A DNA stretch of 64,000 nucleotides from Gammaproteobacteria bacterium UBA2679 (GTDB lineage Bacteria > Pseudomonadota > Gammaproteobacteria > Pseudomonadales > Oleiphilaceae). The stretch's first letter is position 1, and every line of letters begins with the position of its first letter. Of this stretch, positions 31,877 to 40,950 are shown piece by piece. Made by a program: the position numbers and the translations under genes. The notes beneath the pieces are model-generated. The model had not been told where the DNA came from. It did not search any database and was given only the letters and a program-made list of their open reading frames with translations. The stretch is taken from positions 124,001 through 188,000 of the forward strand of contig DEMD01000010.1 of NCBI GenBank assembly GCA_002354735.1. Direction: 5' to 3'.

Positions 31877-32386
31877 TCAGCGATTTTTGCTCACACCAAA
31901 TCCGTTGTCGTAGATTGAAAAGGCAGTGCTGGTTTCGACGAAGAACCGGCTGCCATTCCTGATGACCACGAGTCTGAGCAGGTCCTCTGCGGCAGGCATT
32001 GCATCAAGTTCCAGCTGCCATAGCTTGCCTGAGTCCGTGGTTTCGTCCTGCACTGGGTGCATGATGTTCGGCGGCTCCACAGCTGTCTTGCCGATCTGAA
32101 CGAAAGCGGCATCTATCGCATGATTTGATGTTAACGACAGGCCGGGCCTCCCTTCTTCAAAGCGAATGGTGATGAGCAAATCACCATTCTCAAGTTCACA
32201 CAAACCGCTTTCATAGCGGCAGTTCGAGTGCGCTACCAGAGGGTAACTCGCGTCTACCTTGGCTGGTGCCGGTTTTTCCGAGACCATGGCGTCAGTGCCC
32301 AGATAGGCCAGTATGGCCAGTATCGGTGCCACGATCATGGCAATGACGACATGCTTGTTGGTCATTAAGCTGAAAGCTGCATTCAT
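31877..32386 (-). CDS. Membrane-anchored protein of unknown function
   Basis: I do not recognise this 169-residue protein. It has one N-terminal membrane helix (about residues 12-30, HVVIAMIVAPILAILAYLG) followed by a periplasmic domain with a likely disulphide (Cys in SNCRYESGLCELENG) and alternating strands. The shape resembles small membrane-anchored accessory proteins found beside acetate or solute symporters, but that is context only. It lies ~105 bp downstream of the symporter gene on the same strand and may belong to its transcript. Confidence 0.65.
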   Translation of the reverse strand: MNAAFSLMTNKHVVIAMIVAPILAILAYLGTDAMVSEKPAPAKVDASYPLVAHSNCRYESGLCELENGDLLITIRFEEGRPGLSLTSNHAIDAAFVQIGKTAVEPPNIMHPVQDETTDSGKLWQLELDAMPAAEDLLRLVVIRNGSRFFVETSTAFSIYDNGFGVSKNR

Positions 32387-32491
32387 GGCTGGTGTCTTGA
32401 GTCGAATCGCGCATGGAGGGCGCTGGAGAGGAGAGTGTATCGGTCCGCGCGGCTGAAGTGAAACCGCACGGACCGAGGGGTCGGGATGGTG

Positions 32492-34228
32492 CTAGTGAGC
32501 TACGGCTGCTGAAGCACCCTGTGGAACACGAATGTGCTCGACCAGTGCCACGACTTCAGCCGGTGGTTCAGCAGTGAATTTGCTCACGACCACGGCCACA
32601 ACCAGATTGACGATGGCACCAATGCTGCCGAAGGCATTCGGTTCGATGCCAAAGAACCAGTTCGGCTGCATATCACCCAGGTACGCTGTGCTGGCGATGA
32701 ACATGATGCCGGTATGCTGGAACACGTACAGCAGCGTGACACCGATACCCGCGATCATGCCGGCAATGGCACCTTCCTTGTTCATCCGCTTCATGAAGAT
32801 GCCCATCATGAGGGCCGGGAAGATCGACGATGCCGCCAGACCAAAGGCCAGTGCCACTGTCCCGGCCGCGAAGTCCGGTGGGTTAAGCCCGAGGTACCCC
32901 GCTACGAGTATCGCCCCGGCCATGGCCACCCTACTCGCCAACAGCTCTGATCGTTCTGATATGTTCGGCATGAAGACCCCCTTGAGCAGGTCGTGGGATA
33001 TCGACGACGAAATGGCCAATAGCAAGCCCGCCGCGGTCGACAGCGCTGCAGCCAGACCACCGGCAGCTATGAGTGCGATGACCCAGTTCGGCAGCCGTGC
33101 GATTTCCGGATTAGCCAATACCATGATGTCGGCGTCAATCGTCGTCATCTCGTTGGTTGCCGGGTCTGCCGTGTACTGGATTCTGCCATCATTATTCTTG
33201 TCCTCATGCTTCAGCAGACCAGTCGCTTCCCATTTCTTGAACCAGTTTGGTCGTTCCGCGTACTCAAGGTTTTCAGCCTGCTGTGGCTGATCAATGGTGT
33301 TGATGAGGTTTAGGCGCGCCATTGCCGCAACAGCAGGAGCGGTGGTGTAGAGGATCGCGATGAAAACCAGTGCCCAGCCAGCGCTGCTCCGCGCGTCGCT
33401 CACCTTCGGCACGGTGAAGAAGCGGATGATGACGTGCGGCAGACCTGCGGTACCGATCATCAGGGACATGGTATAGAAGAACATGTTGGTCAGACTGAGA
33501 CGGGCCTCAGTAGAGTATTCGGCGAAGCCGAGTTCGGTGACCACCTGATCCAGACGGTCGAGAAGGTAGATGTCGGTACCTGAGATAGTTGAGCCGAGGC
33601 CGAGCTGCGGAATCGGGTTGCCAGTCAGGTTCAGCGATATGAAAACTGCTGGAATTGTGTACGCCAGAATCAGTACGACGTACTGGGCTATCTGGGTATA
33701 GGTAATGCCCTTCATGCCGCCCATGACCGCATAGATGAAGACGATACCCATACCGATATAGAGTCCTACGTCATAGCGCACTTCCAGGAAGCGCGAGAAG
33801 GCGACACCGACACCTTTCATTTGACCGATGACATAGGTGACTGAGGCCAATATAAGACAGATGACCGCGACGATACGCGCGCTTTTGGAATAGTAGCGCT
33901 CGCCGATGAACTCGGGGACAGTAAACTTGCCGAACTTCCTCAGGTAGGGCGCAAGGCACATGGCCAGCAGTACGAAACCGCCCGTCCAGCCCATGAGAAA
34001 TACAGCGCCACCATAACCGTAGAACGAGATGAGGCCCGCCATGGAAATGAAGGACGCGGCTGACATCCAGTCTGCCGCCGTCGCCATGCCGTTGGCTATT
34101 GGATGTACACCGCCGCCCGCAATATAGAAATCGGAAGTGGAAGAGGCTCTCGCCCAGAACGCGATGCCAATGTAGAGCAGAAAGGTTGCGCCAACGACCA
34201 GATAACTCAGTAACTGCAGCTCAGTCAT
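32492..34228 (-). CDS. Sodium:solute symporter, ActP-like (VC_2705 type)
   Basis: Inner-membrane symporter of the SSS family, probably for acetate or related short carboxylates. The 578 residues give about 13 membrane segments. Typical blocks are DFYIAGGGVHPIANGMATAADWMSA, WTGGFVLLAMCLAPYLRKFG and FTVPEFIGERYYS. A soluble insert of about 60 residues (about 325-385) contains the EF-hand-like loop DKNNDGRI. Downstream by 3 bp of the DUF4212 gene, which always pairs with this subfamily. Next to crbS, crbR and acs it fits acetate uptake, so actP is the likely role, but the subfamily differs from E. coli ActP. Confidence 0.88.
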   Translation of the reverse strand: MTELQLLSYLVVGATFLLYIGIAFWARASSTSDFYIAGGGVHPIANGMATAADWMSAASFISMAGLISFYGYGGAVFLMGWTGGFVLLAMCLAPYLRKFGKFTVPEFIGERYYSKSARIVAVICLILASVTYVIGQMKGVGVAFSRFLEVRYDVGLYIGMGIVFIYAVMGGMKGITYTQIAQYVVLILAYTIPAVFISLNLTGNPIPQLGLGSTISGTDIYLLDRLDQVVTELGFAEYSTEARLSLTNMFFYTMSLMIGTAGLPHVIIRFFTVPKVSDARSSAGWALVFIAILYTTAPAVAAMARLNLINTIDQPQQAENLEYAERPNWFKKWEATGLLKHEDKNNDGRIQYTADPATNEMTTIDADIMVLANPEIARLPNWVIALIAAGGLAAALSTAAGLLLAISSSISHDLLKGVFMPNISERSELLASRVAMAGAILVAGYLGLNPPDFAAGTVALAFGLAASSIFPALMMGIFMKRMNKEGAIAGMIAGIGVTLLYVFQHTGIMFIASTAYLGDMQPNWFFGIEPNAFGSIGAIVNLVVAVVVSKFTAEPPAEVVALVEHIRVPQGASAAVAH

Positions 34229-34231
34229 GAT

Positions 34232-34513
34232 CTATTCTCCGTTCTCGTCACGTTCATGAAGACCTGCTTCGCGATCAATCTTTTTCATTCGATGGGCGTA
34301 GTAGAAAATCAGCGCCACGAAGGTGTAGATTGAGCCTTGTTGGGCGAACCAGAAGCCAAGTTTATAGCCACCTAGCTGAATGTTATTGAGTGGTTCGACC
34401 AGGATGATGCCGCAGCCAAATGAGACTACGAACCAGACGATGAGCAGCTTGATGACGAGACTGGTATTCTTCTTCCAGTAAGCCGTGCGGCTGTCGGGAT
34501 GATTGGGATCCAT
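34232..34513 (-). CDS. DUF4212 small partner subunit of the symporter
   Basis: 93-residue membrane protein with two helices (LLIVWFVVSFGCGIILV and IYTFVALIFYYAH). The pattern YWKKNTSLVIKLLIVWF then KLGFWFAQQGSIYTFV is the DUF4212 'sodium symporter small subunit' signature. I chose the ATG at 34513 with GGAG 7 bases upstream; a longer frame to 34750 has no family support. Its stop is 3 bp before the large symporter subunit, so the two are surely co-expressed. Confidence 0.92.
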   Translation of the reverse strand: MDPNHPDSRTAYWKKNTSLVIKLLIVWFVVSFGCGIILVEPLNNIQLGGYKLGFWFAQQGSIYTFVALIFYYAHRMKKIDREAGLHERDENGE

Positions 34514-34639
34514 AGAGTTTCTCCGAGATGCATTTTTGCTATTGTTCTGCACCGGAAGATAACAGGCACTGCGAAAAGTCGCTGCACGACTTTGGTCTAA
34601 AGCGAGACCCTGCCAGATACCAATGAGAGGCCATGACCG

Positions 34640-37600
34640 ATGTTTGCTGCGCTGCTGATTCTCATGGTTGCCGGATACCTTTGGCTCCTGTTCACCATCG
34701 CGCGTCGTGGCGACGATACACATTTCGACAATCGCACACGCTTTGGGCATCCCCTGGTATTCAGCCTCGCCCTGGGCGTTTATTGCACTTCGTGGACCTT
34801 CTATGGCCTCGTGGGGACAGCGGCCACCGAGGGCTTGAGTTTCCTGCCTATTCTGTTAGGGCCGGTCCTGCTGTTCGTCTTTGGTTTTCGCCTGCTCCGC
34901 AGAACCCTCAAGATCACGAAGCGCGAGAATATCCGTTCACTTGCCGACTTTCTCGCTTCCCGCTATGGCAAGCGCCAGGGCGTTGCGACACTTACTACGC
35001 TCATTCTATTGCTGGCAACCGTGCCCTATATCGCGCTGCAGCTAAAGGCTGTTTCGGCAACGCTGGCATTTCTGCTGCCTGAGCACTCGTTGTTGCTCAA
35101 GAACGGCACCTTCCTGATTATGCTCAGCATGATGGCGTTCACGCTGGTGTTTGGCACCAGGCGTCTCGATGTCACCAGTTATCATGGCGGGCTCATGGGC
35201 ACCATTGCCTTCGAGTCGGTGGTCAAACTGGTGGCGTTGATGAGTGTGGCGGTATTTGCGGTGGCCTTGCTGAATGCGGAGCTCATTGACGTTTCGAAGG
35301 ACAGTAACGTCCTAGAGGGCAGCCTGTTTGCAGTGCCAGGGCGGGAGGAAGGCGTCAATTGGCTGAACTTTCTGACCCAGACTTTGTTGTCAGCCTGCGC
35401 CGTGTTTTGTCTGCCACGCATGTTTCACGTCACCTTCGTCGAATGCCTGTCCGAGAACCATCTGCGGATAGCACGGATCATCTTTCCACTGTTCCTGCTC
35501 CTGATCGGTCTGGCTGTTCTGGTGATTGCGATCGCTGGCGACTGGCTGTTGCAGGATGTGAATGTGGCCGCTGATCTGTTCGTTATCGCCTTGCCAATGA
35601 GGTATGACAGCCCCGGCTTGGCGCTATTCGTGTTCCTGGGTGGTTTTTCGGCCGCCACCGCAATGATCATTGTCTCTACAATCACGCTAAGCCAGATGCT
35701 GAGCAACGACGTGATCCTCCCTTTATATCTTCGTGGCGTGGCTGATAGGAACGGGTTGAGGGAAGGCTCAAAGGTCTCATCACCCCTCGTGATCATGCGC
35801 CGGGCGACCATTGTCGGCGTGCTGTTGCTGGCCTGGGTCTTTCACCTCACATTCCCTGACACGGCCGGGCTTACGAGTCTCGGTCTGCTCGCCTTTGCTG
35901 TCGTCGTGCAACTGGCACCGGCAATTCTCGGGGGGCTGTTGTGGCAGGGCGCCAATGCTTATGGCATGTACGCAGGCCTTGCCGCAGGCCTGAGTATTCT
36001 CGGCTACACCCTTGCCCCGCTCGCGATCGGTGCAGGTACAGGCGCCGCTGGTGGCTCCGCAGGGGAGGCTTTCAGTCTCAGTACGCTGCTGGCCCTGTCG
36101 GCCAACGTAACCGGCCTTATCGTCGGCTCCATGCTGTTCCGCCCAAAGCTAATCGACCGTGTGCAGGCTCGTAGCTTCACCTCATCGGAAGCCGACGGGG
36201 GACGTGCACTCGCGCAGGCTGGTGCATCCGATATCCTGCATGGCGATCTCTCTGGCCTGTTGCGGCAATTCCTCGATGCCGGCACGTTCAGGCGTATCTT
36301 CGCGGGCCAGACTGGTGGTGCCGAAGCCCGCCTCAGCTCGGATATCATCGATCATGCCAAGCATGCGCTCTCGGGGGTTGTAGGCGTTGCGTCGGCCCAG
36401 CGCCTGGTGGAAGACCTGCGCAGCGAGACAGCGGTTGGCATAGAGGACGTGGTCTCTATTTTCGAACAGACCAGCAAGGCGCTTCAGTTCAATCAGGAGA
36501 TCCTCTCGGCCTCCTTCGACAACATGTCTTCAGCTATCAGTGTCGTAAATGCCGAGCTTCAGGTTGTGGCCTGGAACAGGCGCTATGAAGAGATGTTTTC
36601 CTATCCGAAAGGCATGCTGCGTGTAGGCGTTCCAGTCGCGGAACTCTTCAGGTATAACGCAGAGCAGGACCTCCTTGGCGAAGGGCCGGTGGACCAGCTG
36701 GTACACAAGCGGCTGAAGCTGCTGCAGGAGAACCGACCTTACAAGTTCGTGCGGCATTACCCACTGGGCACAGTGCTTGAGATTGAGGGCCGCCCCCTGC
36801 CGAATGGCGGCTACGTGACCTCTTATGACGACGTGACTGCACTTGTGCAGGTGCAGACTGCGCTGGAGAAGGCCAATGTCGAGCTTGAGCGTCGAGTAGC
36901 GGAGCGTACAGCCACCATCCAGCACATCAATGATGAGCTGATGAAGGCCAAGGGCGAAGCTGAACTGGCCAATCGAAGCAAATCGAAGTTTCTCGCCCTC
37001 GCCACACATGACCTGCTGCAGCCTATCAATGCTGCCAGCCTGTATGCTGGCAGCCTTCTGGATATCAGCGCCGGTGAGAACAGACGTGATCTGTCCGAAA
37101 TCAGGAAGATTCACGGTGCGCTGCAGAGCGCGGAAGGCATCATCAATTCGCTGCTTGAAGTGGCCCGCCTCGATACTGGCTCGCTCAAGCCCGAAATCAG
37201 CGATTTCCCCATCGACGACCTGTTGCGCGCAATCGTGGATGAATTCACTGTGCAACTGAAGCCTGGCTGTACCTTACGCTATCATCCCTGCCGCACCTGG
37301 GTGCGCTCCGATCCGATCTACCTTCGCCGGATTATCCAGAACCTGGTGTCGAATGCCGTCAAATACACCAGCGCAGGGCGCATAGTTCTGGGCTGTCGGC
37401 GCCGCGGCCGTGATCGTCTGGAAGTGCAGGTCATCGACTCGGGCAGCGGTATCGGCCTTGCCGATCAGGCGAAGATCTTCGATGAGTTCTATCGGCAGCC
37501 TATGCATCGCAATCTCGAGGGCATTGGTCTCGGACTTCCGGTTGCGACTCGCTTCAGTCAGCTACTGCAGCACCCCTTGCGGCTGCGCTCTGAATCCGGC

Positions 37601-38149
37601 AAGGGCAGTCTCTTCGCCATTGAACTGCCAAGAGTGAGTGAGGCCGATGTGGCGGCAGCTGTTGCGTCTGATAACGCCAATGACAGCCTGGATTCGGGCA
37701 GTCCTGCATCCGCGAGCGCTTCCAGGTCCCTAGGCTTGCGGGTCCTGTGTGTTGATGATGAGCAGCAGAACCTGGATGCGCTCAAGAGTCTGCTCAGACG
37801 CTGGAACTGTGAAGTGTCCATGGCGACGACGTCAAGCCAGGCCCGGGCACTGGCCGGGCACAGTCGCCCTGACGTCCTGCTCATCGACTATCAGCTACAG
37901 GACGTTGATCAGGCCTCGGAGCAGCATAATGGTCTCGTACTGGCAGAGTCTCTACTTGCGATCTGGGATAAGGGATCACAAGCCAGTGCCCCGGTTATGG
38001 TCTGTCTCATAACCGGAGCAGCTGATGATAATTTGCCCAGAATGGCCTCGGTGCGCGGCTTCGATTTCCTCAAGAAGCCTGTGAAACCGGCCAAGTTGAG
38101 AGCGCTGATGGACCAATACCAGCGGCGGGCTGGTCGCGAACAGCAATGA
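34640..38149 (+). CDS. crbS: Symporter-fused hybrid histidine kinase, CrbS type
   Basis: Sensor kinase whose input part is a complete Na+/solute symporter-like domain (about residues 1-480, ~13 helices). Then come a linker, a PAS domain (about 625-730), a coiled coil, HisKA with H790 in THDLLQPINAA, an HATPase domain (NLVSNAVKYTSAGR, DSGSGIGLADQAK, GIGLGLP) and a C-terminal receiver with D1083 in LLIDYQL. CrbS (MxtR in Pseudomonas) acts with CrbR to switch on acs during acetate growth. It has 1169 residues. It is divergent from the symporter operon by 126 bp and convergent with crbR. The name rests on architecture and neighbourhood. Confidence 0.85.
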   Translation: MFAALLILMVAGYLWLLFTIARRGDDTHFDNRTRFGHPLVFSLALGVYCTSWTFYGLVGTAATEGLSFLPILLGPVLLFVFGFRLLRRTLKITKRENIRSLADFLASRYGKRQGVATLTTLILLLATVPYIALQLKAVSATLAFLLPEHSLLLKNGTFLIMLSMMAFTLVFGTRRLDVTSYHGGLMGTIAFESVVKLVALMSVAVFAVALLNAELIDVSKDSNVLEGSLFAVPGREEGVNWLNFLTQTLLSACAVFCLPRMFHVTFVECLSENHLRIARIIFPLFLLLIGLAVLVIAIAGDWLLQDVNVAADLFVIALPMRYDSPGLALFVFLGGFSAATAMIIVSTITLSQMLSNDVILPLYLRGVADRNGLREGSKVSSPLVIMRRATIVGVLLLAWVFHLTFPDTAGLTSLGLLAFAVVVQLAPAILGGLLWQGANAYGMYAGLAAGLSILGYTLAPLAIGAGTGAAGGSAGEAFSLSTLLALSANVTGLIVGSMLFRPKLIDRVQARSFTSSEADGGRALAQAGASDILHGDLSGLLRQFLDAGTFRRIFAGQTGGAEARLSSDIIDHAKHALSGVVGVASAQRLVEDLRSETAVGIEDVVSIFEQTSKALQFNQEILSASFDNMSSAISVVNAELQVVAWNRRYEEMFSYPKGMLRVGVPVAELFRYNAEQDLLGEGPVDQLVHKRLKLLQENRPYKFVRHYPLGTVLEIEGRPLPNGGYVTSYDDVTALVQVQTALEKANVELERRVAERTATIQHINDELMKAKGEAELANRSKSKFLALATHDLLQPINAASLYAGSLLDISAGENRRDLSEIRKIHGALQSAEGIINSLLEVARLDTGSLKPEISDFPIDDLLRAIVDEFTVQLKPGCTLRYHPCRTWVRSDPIYLRRIIQNLVSNAVKYTSAGRIVLGCRRRGRDRLEVQVIDSGSGIGLADQAKIFDEFYRQPMHRNLEGIGLGLPVATRFSQLLQHPLRLRSESGKGSLFAIELPRVSEADVAAAVASDNANDSLDSGSPASASASRSLGLRVLCVDDEQQNLDALKSLLRRWNCEVSMATTSSQARALAGHSRPDVLLIDYQLQDVDQASEQHNGLVLAESLLAIWDKGSQASAPVMVCLITGAADDNLPRMASVRGFDFLKKPVKPAKLRALMDQYQRRAGREQQ

Positions 38150-38172
38150 GCGCCGTGGGGTTTAAGGGCGGG

Positions 38173-38829
38173 TCAGGCGAAGCCTGCGTCCACGCTATCG
38201 AGCGACATCTTCGATAACATCACGACGGCCTGAGTTCGGTTGTTCACCTGCAGTTTGCGAAATATCGAGGTGATATGGGCCTTCACCGTCGCTTCAGTGA
38301 CGCCCAACTGGTAGGCGATCTGCTTGTTCAGTCCGCCTTCGCGTAATAGGCAGAGTACCCGGTATTGCTGCGGAGTAAGGTTCGCGATTCTGCCGGCCAG
38401 CGTGACTTCTTCACTGTTCAGGGGTTTTAGCCGCTTCCGAGCAAAGGCCGGTATCCATGACTCTCCATTGGTGATGGCGTGGATCGCCTCGAGGATCACA
38501 GCTGGACCGGCTGACTTTGGAATATACCCTGACGCACCATGGCCAATGGCGCGGCTGATCGTATCAATATCCTCTCGGGCCGAAACGATAGCGACTGGCG
38601 TGGTGGCAAATCGCTCCCGCACAGTCACCAGCCCAAACAGATCCTGACTGCCGGGCATGGTCAAATCCAGCAGGAGCAGGTCGATGTCGTCGCTCGTGCT
38701 CAAAGCAGTAAGCGTCGATTCGAGATCGATCGATTCAGTAATCACCGCTTCCGGAAAATGCTGTTCGACGATGCTCACCAGCGCATTGCGGAACAGCGGG
38801 TGATCATCGGCGAGATGGAAGTGGTACAT
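38173..38829 (-). CDS. crbR: NarL/LuxR-type response regulator, CrbR type
   Basis: 218-residue two-component regulator. The receiver has acidic ADDH and the phospho-acceptor D55 (LLLLDLTMPG), then Ser/Thr at IVSA and Lys in IPKSAG. The C-terminal HTH reads LTPQQYRVLCLLREGGLNKQIAYQLGVTEATVKAHITSIFRKL. CrbR (ErdR) activates acs in Vibrio and Pseudomonas. Here it starts only 6 bp after the acs stop on the same strand, so it is likely co-transcribed with its own target and can autoregulate. Its kinase gene ends 23 bp away on the opposite strand. Confidence 0.87.
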   Translation of the reverse strand: MYHFHLADDHPLFRNALVSIVEQHFPEAVITESIDLESTLTALSTSDDIDLLLLDLTMPGSQDLFGLVTVRERFATTPVAIVSAREDIDTISRAIGHGASGYIPKSAGPAVILEAIHAITNGESWIPAFARKRLKPLNSEEVTLAGRIANLTPQQYRVLCLLREGGLNKQIAYQLGVTEATVKAHITSIFRKLQVNNRTQAVVMLSKMSLDSVDAGFA

Positions 38830-38835
38830 CGGCGT

Positions 38836-40800
38836 TCAGCGGTTCATACGATTGTCGATCAGCTCATCCACCACCTGTGGGTCGGCCAGTGTCGAAGTAT
38901 CGCCCAGTGCCTCGTGCTCATTCGCAGCAATCTTGCGCAGTATGCGTCGCATGATTTTGCCACTACGGGTTTTCGGCAGTCCGCGGGTCCACTGTATCTG
39001 ATCTGGTGAAGCCACAGGGCCGAGCTCCTTGCGCACCCAATCTCTCACATCCTTGGTGAGCTGTTCGTCAGGAACCACGCCATCGTTGGGGATAACATAC
39101 ACGTAAATTGCCTCACCCTTGAGCTCATGGGGGAAACCTACGACCGCAGCTTCCGCCACCTTGGGATGTGATACGACTGCACTTTCGATTTCAGCTGTTC
39201 CGAGGCGATGGCCAGAGACATTGAGCACGTCATCGACGCGGCCAGTGATCCAGAAATGACCATCTTCATCACGCTTTGCGCCGTCGCCGGTAAAGTACAT
39301 GCCGTCATGGGTGCTGAAATAGGTATCGATGAAGCGCTCGTGATTGTTCCAGATTGTACGTGCCTGACCCGGCCAGGAATCCAGGATCACCAGGTGGCCA
39401 TCGGCCTTGCCTTCGAGAATATCGCTCCGCTTGTCGACCAGCTGTGGCTGTATTCCGAAGAATGGCATCATCGCAGCGCCGGGCTTTGGCTTCACGACGT
39501 AGGGCAGCGGCGTCATCATGATGCCGCCGGTTTCAGTCTGCCACCAGGTATCCACAACCTGACACTGACCCTTGCCGAACTCATCGTTGAACCACTGCCA
39601 GACCCCGGGATTGATCGGCTCGCCGACGGAGCCGAGAACTCGCAGTGAGTCACGCTTGCTGCTGCCAATGGCCTTCTTCTGGTCGGTCATCAGCGTCCTG
39701 ATGGCCGTGGGGGCGATATAGAAAATGTTGACCTTGTGTTTGTCGATCACCTCGCCGCAACGCCCGACGTCAGGATACGTTGGCACGCCTTCATACATCA
39801 GTGTCGTGGCGCCATTGGCCAGAGGCCCGTAGACGATATAGCTGTGTCCGGTCACCCAGCCCACATCGGCAGCGCACCAGAATACTTCCCCAGGCTGATA
39901 GTTGAAGGTGTAGCTGAATGTCGTGGCCGTATACACCAGATAGCCGCCGGAACTGTGCTGCAGTCCCTTAGGCTTACCGGTAGACCCGGATGTATAGAGG
40001 ATAAACAGCGGGTCTTCGGCATTGACTGGCACTGCCTCGTGCACCGCTTCATGTGTCGGTACGAATTCGTCATACCAGAGGTCGTGGTCCTGCCAGTCGA
40101 CGGCATCGCCGCTGACTTTCGAAACCAGCACAGTCTTGACCTGGTGTCCCTCGGCCTGCTGCTCTGCAATCTTCAGGGCCTCATCAACATTGGGCTTGAG
40201 GGGAATGGTCTTGCCGCCACGATGTGAGCCATCCGCCGTGATGATCATCCTGGCCTGGCAGTCCACGATTCGATCGGCCAGCGCGTTCGCGGAGAAGCCA
40301 CCGAAGACCACACTGTGTACCGCGCCAATGCGAGCGCAGGCCAACATGGCGAACGCAGCCTGAGGCACCATCGGCATATAGAGAATGACACGATCGCCCT
40401 TGGTGATGCCGCGTGCTTCCATCGCATTGGCGAGTCGACAGACTTCTTCATAGAGCTCGCTGTAACTGATGGTGCGCTGCTGATCAGGACTGTCACCTTC
40501 CCAGATGATGGCAGCCTGGCCCGAGCGGGTCTTCAGATGCCGGTCGACACAATTGACGCAGACGTTCAGTTCACCGTCTTCATACCAGCGAATGTGCAGA
40601 TCCTTGCGTGCGAACGAGACGTCCTTCACCTTACTGAACGGCTTAATCCAGTCGATTCTGCTGGCCTGTTCAGCCCAGAACCCTTCGTTATCCGAGACCG
40701 AAGCCTGGTACAGCTTTTCGTAGGCTGCGGCATCCAGTCGCTTGTTCAACTTTCGGCCATCGACCGCTGTGTTCCCTGCTTGTTCTCTTGATTCGGACAT
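38836..40800 (-). CDS. acs: Acetyl-CoA synthetase
   Basis: AMP-forming enzyme that activates acetate to acetyl-CoA in the cytosol. With the ATG at 40800 it has 654 residues (E. coli 652); GGAG lies a few bases upstream. A longer frame to 40878 has no support. The ATP-binding loop is [19 protein letters not shown] and the A5 block is [15 protein letters not shown]. The acetylatable Lys is in [15 protein letters not shown], so activity is likely controlled by Pat/CobB-type lysine acetylation. It is the first gene of acs-crbR and divergent from the imelysin operon. Confidence 0.97.
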   Translation of the reverse strand: MSESREQAGNTAVDGRKLNKRLDAAAYEKLYQASVSDNEGFWAEQASRIDWIKPFSKVKDVSFARKDLHIRWYEDGELNVCVNCVDRHLKTRSGQAAIIWEGDSPDQQRTISYSELYEEVCRLANAMEARGITKGDRVILYMPMVPQAAFAMLACARIGAVHSVVFGGFSANALADRIVDCQARMIITADGSHRGGKTIPLKPNVDEALKIAEQQAEGHQVKTVLVSKVSGDAVDWQDHDLWYDEFVPTHEAVHEAVPVNAEDPLFILYTSGSTGKPKGLQHSSGGYLVYTATTFSYTFNYQPGEVFWCAADVGWVTGHSYIVYGPLANGATTLMYEGVPTYPDVGRCGEVIDKHKVNIFYIAPTAIRTLMTDQKKAIGSSKRDSLRVLGSVGEPINPGVWQWFNDEFGKGQCQVVDTWWQTETGGIMMTPLPYVVKPKPGAAMMPFFGIQPQLVDKRSDILEGKADGHLVILDSWPGQARTIWNNHERFIDTYFSTHDGMYFTGDGAKRDEDGHFWITGRVDDVLNVSGHRLGTAEIESAVVSHPKVAEAAVVGFPHELKGEAIYVYVIPNDGVVPDEQLTKDVRDWVRKELGPVASPDQIQWTRGLPKTRSGKIMRRILRKIAANEHEALGDTSTLADPQVVDELIDNRMNR

Positions 40801-40820
40801 GATCGGCTCCTTTGTATGGC

Positions 40821-40850
40821 ACTCTATTTTCCACTGTAGCATGACGTCAA
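40821..40850 (-). promoter_or_regulatory. Possible acs promoter
   Basis: On the minus strand TTGACG (40845-40850) and TAGAGT (40821-40826) are 18 bp apart, ending 20 bp before the acs ATG. The -10 is poor, as expected if CrbR is needed as activator. Confidence 0.35.
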
Positions 40851-40878
40851 CAATTAGACCTTGGTCGACTGACGGCAC

Positions 40879-40907
40879 TTGCTTTCAAAGCTGTAAATGA
40901 TAATAAT
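40879..40907 (+). promoter_or_regulatory. Promoter of the imelysin operon
   Basis: TTGCTT (40879-40884) and AATAAT (40902-40907) are 17 bp apart, with the -10 lying inside the Fur box. This is the usual geometry of Fur-repressed promoters. Confidence 0.6.
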
Positions 40908-40912
40908 TCTCA
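40898..40912 (+). promoter_or_regulatory. Fur box
   Basis: TGATAATAATTCTCA matches the 7-1-7 Fur consensus TGATAAT-N-ATTATCA at 13 of 14 defined positions and overlaps the -10. Iron-loaded Fur would repress the imelysin operon here. Confidence 0.8.
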
Positions 40913-40950
40913 CCTCTATTCATATTTAAAGCCGATCAGGGAGAAAGCAG

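Noticed and set aside
36530..37255. 241-codon minus-strand open frame opposite crbS
   Set aside because: Antisense shadow of the PAS-HisKA region; no domain recognised.
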